Below are positions 1-6,031 of a stretch of 8,952 bases of DNA, one piece after another. Under the pieces are notes generated by a model, which made no database searches, was not told the DNA's origin, and saw only the letters and a list, made by a program, of their open reading frames with translations. Position numbers and translations under genes: made by a program. The stretch's first letter is position 1, and every line of letters starts with the position of its first letter. Origin of the DNA: Oscillospiraceae bacterium (GTDB lineage: Bacteria > Bacillota > Clostridia > Oscillospirales > Oscillospiraceae); NCBI GenBank assembly GCA_017409645.1, contig JAFQSI010000334.1, forward strand, positions 1-8,952, given 5' to 3'.

Positions 1-1
1 C

Positions 2-1093
2 CCCGCCGCGGCATTGCTGGAGGTCCTGGATGCGGAGCAGAACCACACCTACCGGGACCACTACATCGAGATCCCTGTGGATCTTTCTGATGTGATGTTC
101 ATCACCACTGCCAATGATCTTGGCACCATTCCCCGGCCCCTGCTGGATCGGATGGAGGTCATTGAGCTTTCCTCCTACACCGACGAGGAGAAGCTGATGA
201 TCGCGAAGAACCACCTGATCCCCAAGCAGCTTTCGAAGCACGGTCTGAAAAAGTCTCAGCTGAAGATCACCGATGACGCGGTCCGCGCCGCCATCGAGGG
301 CTGGACCCGGGAGTCCGGCGTCCGGAACCTGGAGCGGCTCATCGCCAAGCTCTGCCGGAAGGCGGACCTGAAGCTCGTCGAGGACGAGGAGCTGAAGAAG
401 GTCACCATCACCGCGAAAAATCTGGAGGAATACCTCGAGACGCGGATCTTCCAGCCCGATGAGCTGCCCGCCGTGGATCCCGTTGGTTTGGTCACCGGCC
501 TGGCCTGGACCTCCGTCGGCGGCGAGACGCTGGAGGTGGAGGTCAATGTGATGGAGGGCTCCGGCAAGATCGAGCTGACGGGCAATCTGGGCCTTGTGAT
601 GCAGGAAAGCGCCCGGGCTGCCGTTACGTATATCCGCTCCCACGCCGCCGAGCTGGGCGTGGAGCCGGACTTCTATAAGACCAGGGACATCCACATCCAC
701 TTCCCCGAGGGCGCGGTCCCCAAGGACGGCCCCAGCGCCGGCGTCACCGTCTGCACCGCCATCGTCTCCGCCCTGACGGGCCGGACCGTGCGGCGGGATG
801 TGGCCATGACCGGCGAGATCAGCATCCGGGGTCGGGTGATGGCCATCGGCGGCCTGAAGGAGAAGACCATGGCGGCCTTCCGCCACGGCTGCAAGACCGT
901 CATCATCCCCGCCGCCAACGAGCGGGACCTTGCCGACATCGACCAGACCGTCCGGAGCAAGCTGAATTTCGTCACCGCCTCCGAGATCGGAACGGTCCTT
1001 GCCGCGGCCCTGAATCCCGCGGCGGAGCCGGAGCAGCCCCTGAACATCCCAGCAGAGCCTCCCCGTGCCCGGGAAGCGGCTCTGTGCCAGTGA
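2..1093 (+). CDS. lon: ATP-dependent protease Lon, C-terminal part (5' end outside window)
   Basis: Lon is a soluble hexameric AAA+ serine protease that unfolds and degrades damaged and regulatory proteins. The frame is open from the first bases (first complete codon at 2), so roughly the N-terminal half lies upstream. The visible part begins inside the AAA+ module: LLEVLDAEQN, then sensor-1 FITTAN, then PRPLLDRMEVI with the arginine-finger region, then the small alpha domain with ESGVRNLERLI (sensor-2 arginine). The protease domain follows. PKDGPSAG carries the catalytic serine (codon 734-736) and GGLKEK the catalytic lysine; the 43-residue spacing known from E. coli Lon selects the second lysine (863-865). 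About 25 Pro/Glu/Ala-rich residues follow the conserved domain, a variable tail. The TGA stop at 1091-1093 overlaps the ribosome-binding site of engB, so the two genes are probably co-transcribed. The family assignment is secure; nothing can be said about the promoter. Confidence 0.97.
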   Translation, partial: PAAALLEVLDAEQNHTYRDHYIEIPVDLSDVMFITTANDLGTIPRPLLDRMEVIELSSYTDEEKLMIAKNHLIPKQLSKHGLKKSQLKITDDAVRAAIEGWTRESGVRNLERLIAKLCRKADLKLVEDEELKKVTITAKNLEEYLETRIFQPDELPAVDPVGLVTGLAWTSVGGETLEVEVNVMEGSGKIELTGNLGLVMQESARAAVTYIRSHAAELGVEPDFYKTRDIHIHFPEGAVPKDGPSAGVTVCTAIVSALTGRTVRRDVAMTGEISIRGRVMAIGGLKEKTMAAFRHGCKTVIIPAANERDLADIDQTVRSKLNFVTASEIGTVLAAALNPAAEPEQPLNIPAEPPRAREAALCQ

Positions 1094-1101
1094 GGTAATA
1101 C

Positions 1102-1689
1102 ATGAATCTTCATAATGTGGAATTTGTGAAATCCGGCGCAACATTGGAGGGTCTGCCTCCCCGGACTCTGCCGGAGATCGCCTTCGCGGGCAAGTCCAAC
1201 GTGGGCAAGTCCAGCGTCATCAACCGGATCCTGAACCGGAAGAATTTCGCCCGGGTGGGCGAGGCCCCCGGCAAGACCACCCATGCAAACTACTTCATCG
1301 TGGACAAGAAGTGCTATTTCGTCGACCTGCCGGGCTACGGCTACGCCAAGGTCCCCAAGGCAGAGAAGGAGCGCTGGGGTCGTCTCATGGAGGGCTATTT
1401 CGCCTCAGGGCGCATTACGCTGGGCATCCTGATCGTGGACGCCCGCCACGCCCCCACCATGAACGACGTGACCATGGCGGACTACTTCCTCCAGACCGGC
1501 TGCCCTTTCGTGGTCGTCGCCAACAAGATGGACAAGCTGAAAAAGAGCGAGATCGAAAAGAACCTCGCCACCATCCGCACCGACCTGGAGCTTCCCGAGG
1601 AGGTCACCCTGGTGCCCTTCTCCGCAGTAAAGGGCCTGGGCCGGGATGAATTGGTGAAGATCATTCTCGATGCCGTAAAAGATGCTTAA
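1102..1689 (+). CDS. engB: Ribosome-biogenesis GTPase EngB/YsxC
   Basis: EngB (YsxC, YihA) is a small TRAFAC-class GTPase needed for late assembly of the 50S ribosomal subunit. All G motifs are visible in the 195-residue product: G1 GKSNVGKS at 30-37, the G2 threonines at 59-60 (PGKTTHANYF), G3 DLPGYG at 75-80 with the family-typical YGYAKVPK continuation, G4 NKMDK at 141-145, and G5 SAVKG at 174-178. The length is normal for the family (about 195-200). The ATG at 1102 is preceded by GAGGT at 1092-1096 with a 5-nt spacer; this site overlaps the lon stop codon, supporting translational coupling. The order lon then engB is conserved in Firmicutes. The gene is followed 5 bp later by a strong terminator, so the lon transcription unit ends here. 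Confidence 0.97.
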   Translation: MNLHNVEFVKSGATLEGLPPRTLPEIAFAGKSNVGKSSVINRILNRKNFARVGEAPGKTTHANYFIVDKKCYFVDLPGYGYAKVPKAEKERWGRLMEGYFASGRITLGILIVDARHAPTMNDVTMADYFLQTGCPFVVVANKMDKLKKSEIEKNLATIRTDLELPEEVTLVPFSAVKGLGRDELVKIILDAVKDA

Positions 1690-1694
1690 ACATA

Positions 1695-1722
1695 AAAAAG
1701 CACCGCATTTGCGGTGCTTTTT
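1695..1722. terminator. Bidirectional intrinsic terminator between convergent genes
   Basis: A 12-bp perfect stem (1695-1706 paired with 1711-1722; core GCACCGC/GCGGTGC) closes a 4-nt ATTT loop. The outer part of the stem is A5 on the left and T5 on the right, so both strands read a GC-rich hairpin followed by a U-run. It lies 5 bp after the engB stop and 6 bp after the stop of the minus-strand 69-residue gene, and can serve both transcripts. Confidence 0.93.
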
Positions 1723-1728
1723 GCCATA

Positions 1729-1938
1729 TCAGAGGGAAAAATCGTCCTCCTCGTATTTGCTGAAGTCCAGGGCCCTGGGCTTCGGGGGGACGCGCTTGAA
1801 AGGGTCGTAGCGGAACTTGCGGCAGTCGTCGCAGGTGGGCACGATCCCTTTTTTGGCACAGAGCATCATGTCCTCGTCCAGCTTGGTGCCGTAGCGGCAG
1901 TACAGGCACGAACGCTCCATCTTCTTTCGAAACAGCAT
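1729..1938 (-). CDS. Small Cys-rich (zinc-ribbon-like) conserved hypothetical protein
   Basis: A 69-residue basic protein of unknown function. It has C11-x2-C14, C27 and C36-x2-C39, an arrangement that could bind one zinc ion, followed by RKFRYDPFKR and a proline-rich linker (PPKPRALDF) and an acidic aromatic C-terminus (KYEEDDFSL). I recall similar short proteins with this C-terminal pattern in Clostridia, but no function is established to my knowledge and no search was run. The ATG at 1936-1938 lies one base after the stop codon of the upstream YlbJ-like gene (TGA-G-ATG). A purine-rich AAGGAAGGG lies about 10 nt upstream inside the end of that gene, so translation is probably coupled. Transcription should stop at the terminator at 1695-1722. 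A signal peptide or membrane segment is not seen. It is probably a real gene because of the cysteine spacing, ribosome-binding site and tight packing. Confidence 0.8.
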   Translation of the reverse strand: MLFRKKMERSCLYCRYGTKLDEDMMLCAKKGIVPTCDDCRKFRYDPFKRVPPKPRALDFSKYEEDDFSL

Positions 1939-1939
1939 C

Positions 1940-2902
1940 TCAGATCCCTTCCTTTCGAGGGGTATTATACAACATCCTTCCGGGAATTTCCACTGTCATT
2001 TTCAAAAAAAGCAGCCCGGGGATCAGGAGCAGGAACATCGGGCCGAAGCACAGATAGGCCCAGGCCGCCGCGAAGCCCAGAAGACCGTGGAGCATTTTCT
2101 GGAGCATACATTGTTTCATCGACAGGCCCTGGGCCACGCCGCCGATCTGGAGCAGGACGCTGAGCCCGCCGAAGCAGACGAATACGGCGCAGAGCAGAAA
2201 GCTCCGGTCCGTTCCGGGCTCCAGAGCGAAGATCCCGGTCGTCAGCTCCAGCAGTCCCGTCAGCAGCAGGGAAAGCGCCCGGGGGAGCAGGGAAAAGAGC
2301 CACCGCCGCAGCGATCCCGCGGCCACACCCGCCAGCACCACCCAGGCACAGACGGAGGTCATGGACCGGACCGCCCGGCGGACGGCTTCCGGAAGGGATA
2401 TGTCCTCCTGCTGCGGACGGAGCGTCCCCTCCGAATCCCCTGGCCAGAGGGCGCCCAGCAGAAGGGCTGTCTCCAGCTGGAGGACGAACAGAGCGGCGAC
2501 CCGTTCCATGGGCAGAAACCGGGGCAGAGCGCCGAACAAAAACGCAGGTCCGCAGCAGCTGCAAAGTCCCAGCATCCGCTGGGCGTCCTTCTTTCCCAGG
2601 GAGCCGCTGCGGACGCACTGGGCGATGGCCGCTGCGCCCATGGGAAAGCCCCCGGCGCAGCCCAGCAGAAAGAGCCCCTCTGCGCCCTGGGGAAGGCCCA
2701 GCAGCCGGGCCAGGACCGGGATCCTGACGCCCAGAAGGCCGGAGACCGACAGTCCGCTCAGGACGAACAGGGGGAACAGGCTGGGGATCAGGGTCCTGCT
2801 GCACAGCTCCAGCGCTTCCCGGGCAGACCGGACCGCGCATCGGCTGTCCAGGATCAGCAGGACCATGGCCATCAGGGCCCACAGGGCGTTTCGGTTTCTC
2901 AA
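1940..2902 (-). CDS. ylbJ: YlbJ/SpoVV-type sporulation integral membrane protein
   Basis: A 320-residue very hydrophobic membrane protein related to YlbJ (SpoVV) of Bacillus, which in the mother cell helps move dipicolinic acid towards the forespore. Family landmarks visible: TLIPSLFPLFVLSGL near 37-51; GCAGGFPMGA at 81-90 with a following Q-C-V-x-SG segment; LGLCSCCGPAFLFGALP at 111-127; GLLELTTG at 216-223; FGGLSVLLQ at 244-252; and a hydrophobic C-terminal segment around 285-300. Several membrane segments separated by short basic loops are evident (for example 7-18, 134-154, 184-198, 204-220, 235-252). The start chosen is TTG at 2902: GAGGTG at 2910-2915 lies 7 nt away. An ATG at 2907-2909 is too close to that site and is in another frame. 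It is divergent from yqfC, another sporulation gene, and followed by the 69-residue Cys-rich gene. A different member of the nucleoside-recognition/YlbJ superfamily is possible; the general class is firm, the exact orthology less so. Confidence 0.82.
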   Translation of the reverse strand: MRNRNALWALMAMVLLILDSRCAVRSAREALELCSRTLIPSLFPLFVLSGLSVSGLLGVRIPVLARLLGLPQGAEGLFLLGCAGGFPMGAAAIAQCVRSGSLGKKDAQRMLGLCSCCGPAFLFGALPRFLPMERVAALFVLQLETALLLGALWPGDSEGTLRPQQEDISLPEAVRRAVRSMTSVCAWVVLAGVAAGSLRRWLFSLLPRALSLLLTGLLELTTGIFALEPGTDRSFLLCAVFVCFGGLSVLLQIGGVAQGLSMKQCMLQKMLHGLLGFAAAWAYLCFGPMFLLLIPGLLFLKMTVEIPGRMLYNTPRKEGI

Positions 2903-2920
2903 AATCCATCACCTCGCGAA

Positions 2921-2928
2921 AGTGTATG
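2921..2928 (-). promoter_or_regulatory. Candidate sigma-E-type -10 element for the YlbJ-like gene
   Basis: On the minus strand 2928-2921 reads CATACACT, matching every defined position of the Bacillus sigma-E -10 consensus CATACAnT. A -35 element is poor: GTCTATG (2950-2944) lies 15 nt upstream and resembles the AT-rich sigma-E -35 only weakly. A start about 7 nt downstream would fall in the ribosome-binding site, giving a very short leader, which weighs against it. TACACT within it is also a 4/6 match to a sigma-A -10. Confidence 0.35.
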
Positions 2929-2943
2929 CGGACAAGGGCTGCG

Positions 2944-2951
2944 CATAGACT
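2944..2951 (+). promoter_or_regulatory. Candidate sigma-E/K-type -10 element for yqfC
   Basis: The mirror copy in the right arm of the dyad reads CATAGACT. It matches sigma-E CATACAnT except at one base and fits the CATA start of a sigma-K -10. GTGTATG at 2922-2928 sits 15 nt upstream as a weak -35 candidate. As on the other strand, the inferred start (about 2958) falls at the ribosome-binding site, so the call is tentative. Confidence 0.27.
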
Positions 2952-2967
2952 TTCGCGAGGTGAGTAC

Positions 2968-3228
2968 ATGAAAAACTGGAAGGAACATCTGTCCGGGACG
3001 GAGGAGGTCCTGAAGCCCAGGACGCTGATCGAGATCTACGGACCGGACCGGCTGCTGGTGGAGCAGCACCGGGGCATCGTCAGCTATTCCCCCGAGCGGA
3101 TCCGCATTGCCGCGACCTTCGGGATCGTTTGTGTGGAGGGGGAGCAGCTTCGGCTTTGCTGCATGAGCAGACAGCAGCTCGTGATCCGGGGCGGCCTTCG
3201 GGCGGTCTGTGTGGAGGCGGCGTGCTGA
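2968..3228 (+). CDS. yqfC: Sporulation protein YqfC (YabP/YqfC family)
   Basis: An 86-residue member of the YabP/YqfC family of small sporulation proteins; in B. subtilis yqfC is transcribed by sigma-E in the mother cell and its biochemical role is not known. The pattern is typical: RTLIEIYGPDRLLVEQHRGI (about 18-37), then a beta-rich middle SPERIRIAATFG, then GEQLRLCCMSRQQLVIRG. The Bacillus protein is about the same length. The ATG at 2968 is preferred over an in-frame ATG at 2926, because GAGGTGA at 2957-2963 is correctly spaced and the upstream extension would run through the inverted repeat. The stop TGA (3226-3228) overlaps the yqfD start by one base. The YqfC-YqfD pairing confirms the call. 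Confidence 0.9.
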   Translation: MKNWKEHLSGTEEVLKPRTLIEIYGPDRLLVEQHRGIVSYSPERIRIAATFGIVCVEGEQLRLCCMSRQQLVIRGGLRAVCVEAAC

Positions 3229-4406
3229 TGGAGCTGCTGTGGAGGCTCCGCGGCTGGGTCCGGCTCCGGCTGACCAGTGCGGACTGCACGCGGCGGCTGC
3301 GGGAGATCTCCCGGGAGATCCGACTGGAGCAGATCGAATTTTCCGATCCGCTGAACGTGGAATTCACGGTGTGCCGGGCCGATGCGGAGCGGATCCGGGT
3401 CCAAAGCGGCGATGCCCTGGTGCGGGTCCGGGAGGGCGGCATGCCCGCGGCTGCTGCAAGGCTGGGGAAGTGGCGGCTCCTGGCTGCCGTGGTGCTGCTC
3501 CTGGGGCTGCTGACCCTGTGGCTGCCGAAGCGGGTGCTGTTTTTACGGGTGGAGGGGAACGGAGGGATCCCGGCCCGGCTGATCCTGGAGAAGGCGGAGG
3601 AGTCCGGCGTCCGCTTCGGCGCGCCGGGACGGAGCATCCGGAGCGAGCAGGTGAAAAATCATCTTCTTTGGGCGATCCCGGAGCTGCGCTGGGCCGGAGT
3701 CAATGTGGAGGGCTGCACGGCGGTCATCACCGTGGCCCCGCGGGAGCCGGAGGAGCAGCAGGAGCAGGAGCTGCCGGGGGATATCGTGGCCGGGGTGGAT
3801 GCTGTGGTCACGGAGGTCATACCCGCGGCGGGCACCGCCATGACAGCGCCGGGACAGGCGGTCCGGGCGGGGCAGATCCTGATCTCCGGGACCACGGATC
3901 TGGGACTTTGCACACGGGTGGACCGGGCGGAGGGAGAGGTCTACGGCCTGACCCGGCGCACGGTGACGGTGAAAATGCCCGGTCAGACCTGTCTCAGGCA
4001 GGAAAATGGGGTGGTGGAGCGAAAACATTCCCTGCGGATCGGAAAAAAAGCTGTGAATTTTTCGAATGACAGTGGAATTTTGCATGGGAGTTGTGTTAAA
4101 ATGAGGACGGTAAAATATCTGACGCTGCCGGGAGGCTTTGCCCTTCCGGTGGCGCTGGTGACGGATACCTGCCGGCTTTGTGAGGAAACGGCCATTCCCC
4201 GGGAAATCGGGGAGGAGGACCTGGCGGAGCAGGCCCGGCGATATGTACGGGAGCAGATGACAGCCGGAACGATCCTCTCGGAGGAGCTGCACTTTGAGGA
4301 CGGCGTCCTGACGGCCGCCTTCGAGTGCCGGGAGCTGATCGGGGTCTTCCGTCCTGGAATTTATACAGAAGGGGATACCAATGATCGAGAAAGTGGTGAA
4401 CGTTGA
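3228..4406 (+). CDS. yqfD: Sporulation protein YqfD
   Basis: A 392-residue protein of the YqfD family, close to the usual length of about 400. YqfD is a membrane-anchored sporulation protein, sigma-E dependent in B. subtilis, whose exact role is unknown. Visible layout: a cytoplasmic N-terminal domain of about 80 residues; one transmembrane helix at about 84-99 (LLAAVVLLLGLLTLWLP); then a large extracytoplasmic part. That part has a short POTRA-like segment (LRVEGNGGIPARLILEKAEE) and PGDIVAGVDAVVTEVIPAAG from residue 183, with the family's repeated G-x-x-V-x-x-GQ-x-LISG (about 209-221). The ATG overlaps the yqfC stop (TGATG), so the two are translationally coupled. The open frame extends to 3129, but that part lies inside yqfC. 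The last 26 bp overlap the start of phoH. A stretch near 4040-4105 is noticeably more AT-rich than the rest of the gene and may carry a promoter. Confidence 0.9.
   Translation: MELLWRLRGWVRLRLTSADCTRRLREISREIRLEQIEFSDPLNVEFTVCRADAERIRVQSGDALVRVREGGMPAAAARLGKWRLLAAVVLLLGLLTLWLPKRVLFLRVEGNGGIPARLILEKAEESGVRFGAPGRSIRSEQVKNHLLWAIPELRWAGVNVEGCTAVITVAPREPEEQQEQELPGDIVAGVDAVVTEVIPAAGTAMTAPGQAVRAGQILISGTTDLGLCTRVDRAEGEVYGLTRRTVTVKMPGQTCLRQENGVVERKHSLRIGKKAVNFSNDSGILHGSCVKMRTVKYLTLPGGFALPVALVTDTCRLCEETAIPREIGEEDLAEQARRYVREQMTAGTILSEELHFEDGVLTAAFECRELIGVFRPGIYTEGDTNDRESGER
4094..4102 (+). promoter_or_regulatory. Candidate extended -10 promoter inside yqfD
   Basis: TGTTAAAAT at 4094-4102 is an extended -10 (TGn) followed by TAAAAT, 5 of 6 with the vegetative consensus. 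It lies at the end of an AT-rich dip (about 4040-4105, with A7 and T5 tracts) in an otherwise GC-rich gene. No convincing -35 hexamer is found at 16-18 bp. A start near 4109 would give a leader of about 270 nt before phoH and could supply vegetative expression of phoH, ybeY and era independently of the sporulation genes. Confidence 0.3.
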
Positions 4407-5388
4407 GCGGGTCGAGGATCTGATCGCAGTCTTCGGCTCCTTCGATGAGAATATCCGGCGCATCGAGGATGCGCTGGGCGTGAATATTGTAAACAGGGGC
4501 AGCGAGCTGAAGATCGTCGGCGACGCCGAGAAAGTGGATAAGGCTGCCCGGACCCTGGACGGACTGATGACCATTGCCGGTCGGGGCGAAGTGATCGACG
4601 AGCAGCGGGTGCGCTACCTGCTGACGCTGGTCCAGGAGGGCAACGACGATCAGGTCAGCCGCATCGCCAAGGATGTGGTCTGCATCTCCGCCAAGGGCAA
4701 GCCCATCAAGGCCAAGACCGTGGGCCAGCAGAACTACATGAAGGCCATTCAGAGCAACACCATCACCATCGGCGTGGGCCCCGCCGGTACCGGCAAGACC
4801 TATCTGGCCGTGGCTGCCGCCGTTGCCGCCTTCCGGGAGCGGCAGGTGAACCGGATCATCCTGACCCGTCCTGCTGTCGAGGCCGGCGAGCGGCTGGGCT
4901 TCCTGCCCGGGGACCTGCAGAACAAGGTCGACCCCTACCTGCGGCCCCTGTACGACGCCCTCTTCGATATGCTGGGCGCGGAGACTTTTCAGAAGTATCA
5001 GGAGCGGGGCAGTATTGAGGTCGCGCCTCTGGCCTATATGCGCGGACGGACCCTGGACGACAGCTTCATCATTCTGGATGAAGCACAGAATACGACACGG
5101 GAGCAGATGAAGATGTTCCTGACACGCTTAGGCTTCGGCTCGAAGATCGTCATCACCGGCGACGTGACCCAGATCGACCTGCCCGATGACAAGGTATCGG
5201 GTCTGAAGGATGCGGTCCGGGTGCTGGAAAATGTGAAGGACATCGCCATCTGCCGCCTGACCAGCGCCGACGTGGTCCGCCACGCCCTGGTCCAGGAGAT
5301 CATCAACGCCTACGAAAAGCACGAAAAACGCCGGGAGGTCCCCAGGATCCCGCCCAAATTCGACGGTAAATACAGGAGGAAGAGCTGA
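4381..5388 (+). CDS. phoH: PhoH-family ATPase (YbeZ-like)
   Basis: A 335-residue PhoH/YbeZ protein: a cytoplasmic P-loop ATPase linked to RNA metabolism and repeatedly found beside ybeY. The first 65 or so residues form a KH-like nucleic-acid-binding region (LGVNIVNRGSELKIVGD). The ATPase core follows with Walker A GPAGTGKT at 133-140, LTRPAVEAGERLGFLPGD at about 161-178, YMRGRTLDDSFIILDEAQN at about 219-237 (Walker B with DEAQ), and ITGDVTQIDLP at about 258-268. The basic C-terminus (PPKFDGKYRRKS) is typical. The ATG at 4381 has AAGGGG at 4369-4374 as ribosome-binding site and lies inside the end of yqfD. The stop overlaps the ybeY start by one base (TGATG) and ybeY's AGGAGGA lies within the last codons, so PhoH and YbeY are probably made in a coupled way. 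In many Firmicutes pgpH/yqfF lies between these two; here it does not. Confidence 0.95.
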   Translation: MIEKVVNVERVEDLIAVFGSFDENIRRIEDALGVNIVNRGSELKIVGDAEKVDKAARTLDGLMTIAGRGEVIDEQRVRYLLTLVQEGNDDQVSRIAKDVVCISAKGKPIKAKTVGQQNYMKAIQSNTITIGVGPAGTGKTYLAVAAAVAAFRERQVNRIILTRPAVEAGERLGFLPGDLQNKVDPYLRPLYDALFDMLGAETFQKYQERGSIEVAPLAYMRGRTLDDSFIILDEAQNTTREQMKMFLTRLGFGSKIVITGDVTQIDLPDDKVSGLKDAVRVLENVKDIAICRLTSADVVRHALVQEIINAYEKHEKRREVPRIPPKFDGKYRRKS

Positions 5389-5891
5389 TGGCAAAGCTGA
5401 AGCTGAATCTGACCTATGAAAAGCCGGGCCTTTTGAATGTGCCCATCACCCGCAACATCCGCCGCTGCATCGAGGCCACCCTGGACGCCGAGGGCGTCAC
5501 AGCCCTCTGCGAGATCAATATCCTCGTGACCGATGACTGTGGCATCCACGGCATCAACAAGGCCGCCCGGAACATCGACCGGTCCACGGATGTGCTGAGC
5601 TTCCCCATGTTCAACCTGGAGCCGGGCAAAGCGCCTGAAGACTGGACGCCCTACATGGACCCCGGCACCCATGCCGTTCCCCTGGGCGACATGGTCATCT
5701 CCCTGGAGCGGGCCAAGGCCCAGGCGAAGGAATTCGGCCACAGCGTCAAGCGGGAGGTGGGGTATCTGACCATCCACTCCATGCTCCACCTGCTGGGCTA
5801 CGACCACCTGGACGAGGGCCCGATGAAAAAGCAGATGCGGAGTAGGGAAGAGGCCATTGCTTCCACCATTGAAGGAATGACAAGAGAATGA
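5388..5891 (+). CDS. ybeY: Endoribonuclease YbeY / rRNA maturation factor
   Basis: YbeY is a single-strand-specific metallo-endoribonuclease implicated in 16S rRNA 3'-end maturation and ribosome quality control. The 167-residue product carries the zinc site H-x3-H-x5-H as HSMLHLLGYDH (His130, His134, His140), preceded by the family signature TDVLSFPMF (about 67-75) and LGDMVIS (about 99-105). Length is normal. The ATG at 5388 overlaps the phoH stop, with a strong AGGAGGA at 5374-5380. The stop TGA (5889-5891) lies inside the left copy of the AATGAAAT direct repeat, so the downstream miniature element inserted at the very end of the gene without altering the protein. Confidence 0.96.
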   Translation: MAKLKLNLTYEKPGLLNVPITRNIRRCIEATLDAEGVTALCEINILVTDDCGIHGINKAARNIDRSTDVLSFPMFNLEPGKAPEDWTPYMDPGTHAVPLGDMVISLERAKAQAKEFGHSVKREVGYLTIHSMLHLLGYDHLDEGPMKKQMRSREEAIASTIEGMTRE

Positions 5892-5894
5892 AAT
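5887..5894. repeat. Left copy of 8-bp direct repeat AATGAAAT (target-site duplication)
   Basis: This copy is identical to 6032-6039 and spans the ybeY stop codon. It is separated by one base (C5895) from the left terminal inverted repeat. If C5895 belongs to the duplication, the repeat is 9 bp with one mismatch (AATGAAATC against AATGAAATT). Confidence 0.75.
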
Positions 5895-5895
5895 C

Positions 5896-6031
5896 GTAGG
5901 GGAGGGTCATGACCCTCCCGGGGATTTTGCGCCGCAAAATCCCTTCGCCGTTAGGCGAACGATGGTTTATTTCCCTGCGGGAAATCCGAAAATCTACGAT
6001 TTTCGGCGGGAGGGTCATGACCCTCCCCTAC
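5896..6031. mobile_element. Miniature inverted-repeat element (MITE-like), 136 bp, six hairpins
   Basis: A non-coding element between ybeY and era. The ends 5896-5920 and 6007-6031 are perfect 25-bp inverted repeats beginning GTAGGGG. Each contains a perfect 20-bp palindrome, GGGAGGGTCATGACCCTCCC (5900-5919 and 6008-6027). Between them lie four further hairpins: 5921-5943 (GGGATTTTGCG stem), 5944-5959 (TTCGCC-GTTA-GGCGAA), 5969-5985 (ATTTCCC-TGC-GGGAAAT) and 5986-6006 (CCGAAAATC-TAC-GATTTTCGG). Only 5960-5968 is unpaired. The element is bordered by AATGAAAT direct repeats. It encodes no protein, so it would depend on a transposase elsewhere, if mobile. REP-like or RNA-processing roles are also possible. 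None of the hairpins is followed by a T-run, so it is not an obvious terminator and read-through to era is likely. Confidence 0.85.

Larger units (their letters stand above)
2910..2962. repeat. Divergent-promoter dyad: 21-bp inverted repeat, 11-bp spacer
   Basis: Arms at 2910-2930 and 2942-2962 are reverse complements at 20 of 21 positions; the single mismatch is G2924/G2948. The 11-bp spacer is 2931-2941. The dyad fills most of the 65-bp gap between the divergent ylbJ-like gene and yqfC. Each arm's outer end (CACCTC on the left, GAGGTG on the right) is the ribosome-binding site of the neighbouring gene, and each inner part holds a CATA(C/G)ACT sequence. It may be an operator, a symmetric divergent promoter, or an RNA hairpin; the sequence alone cannot decide. 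Confidence 0.9.

Noticed and set aside
2926..2967. Upstream in-frame ATG adding 14 residues to YqfC
   Set aside because: No ribosome-binding site precedes it and it lies in the inverted repeat; the ATG at 2968 has GAGGTGA well placed and gives the usual family length.
1965..2971. Long open frames on both strands across the ylbJ-like gene (1965-2969 minus, 2087-2971 plus, 2361-2948 plus)
   Set aside because: Their products are low-complexity Gly/Pro/Arg/Gln-rich strings without a recognisable family. The frame 1940-2902 on the minus strand gives a coherent membrane protein with family motifs and a proper ribosome-binding site.
3209..4069. 286-codon plus-strand frame inside yqfD
   Set aside because: Out-of-frame reading with Gly/Ala/Arg repeats only; the yqfD frame has the transmembrane segment and the family motifs.
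5896..6031. Reading the hairpin element as a rho-independent terminator after ybeY
   Set aside because: None of the six stems is followed by a T-run, and direct repeats plus perfect terminal inverted repeats fit an insertion better.
5896..6031. Reading the palindromic element as a CRISPR array
   Set aside because: There are only two copies of the repeat, in inverted orientation as 25-bp ends, with no regularly spaced unique spacers and no cas genes.
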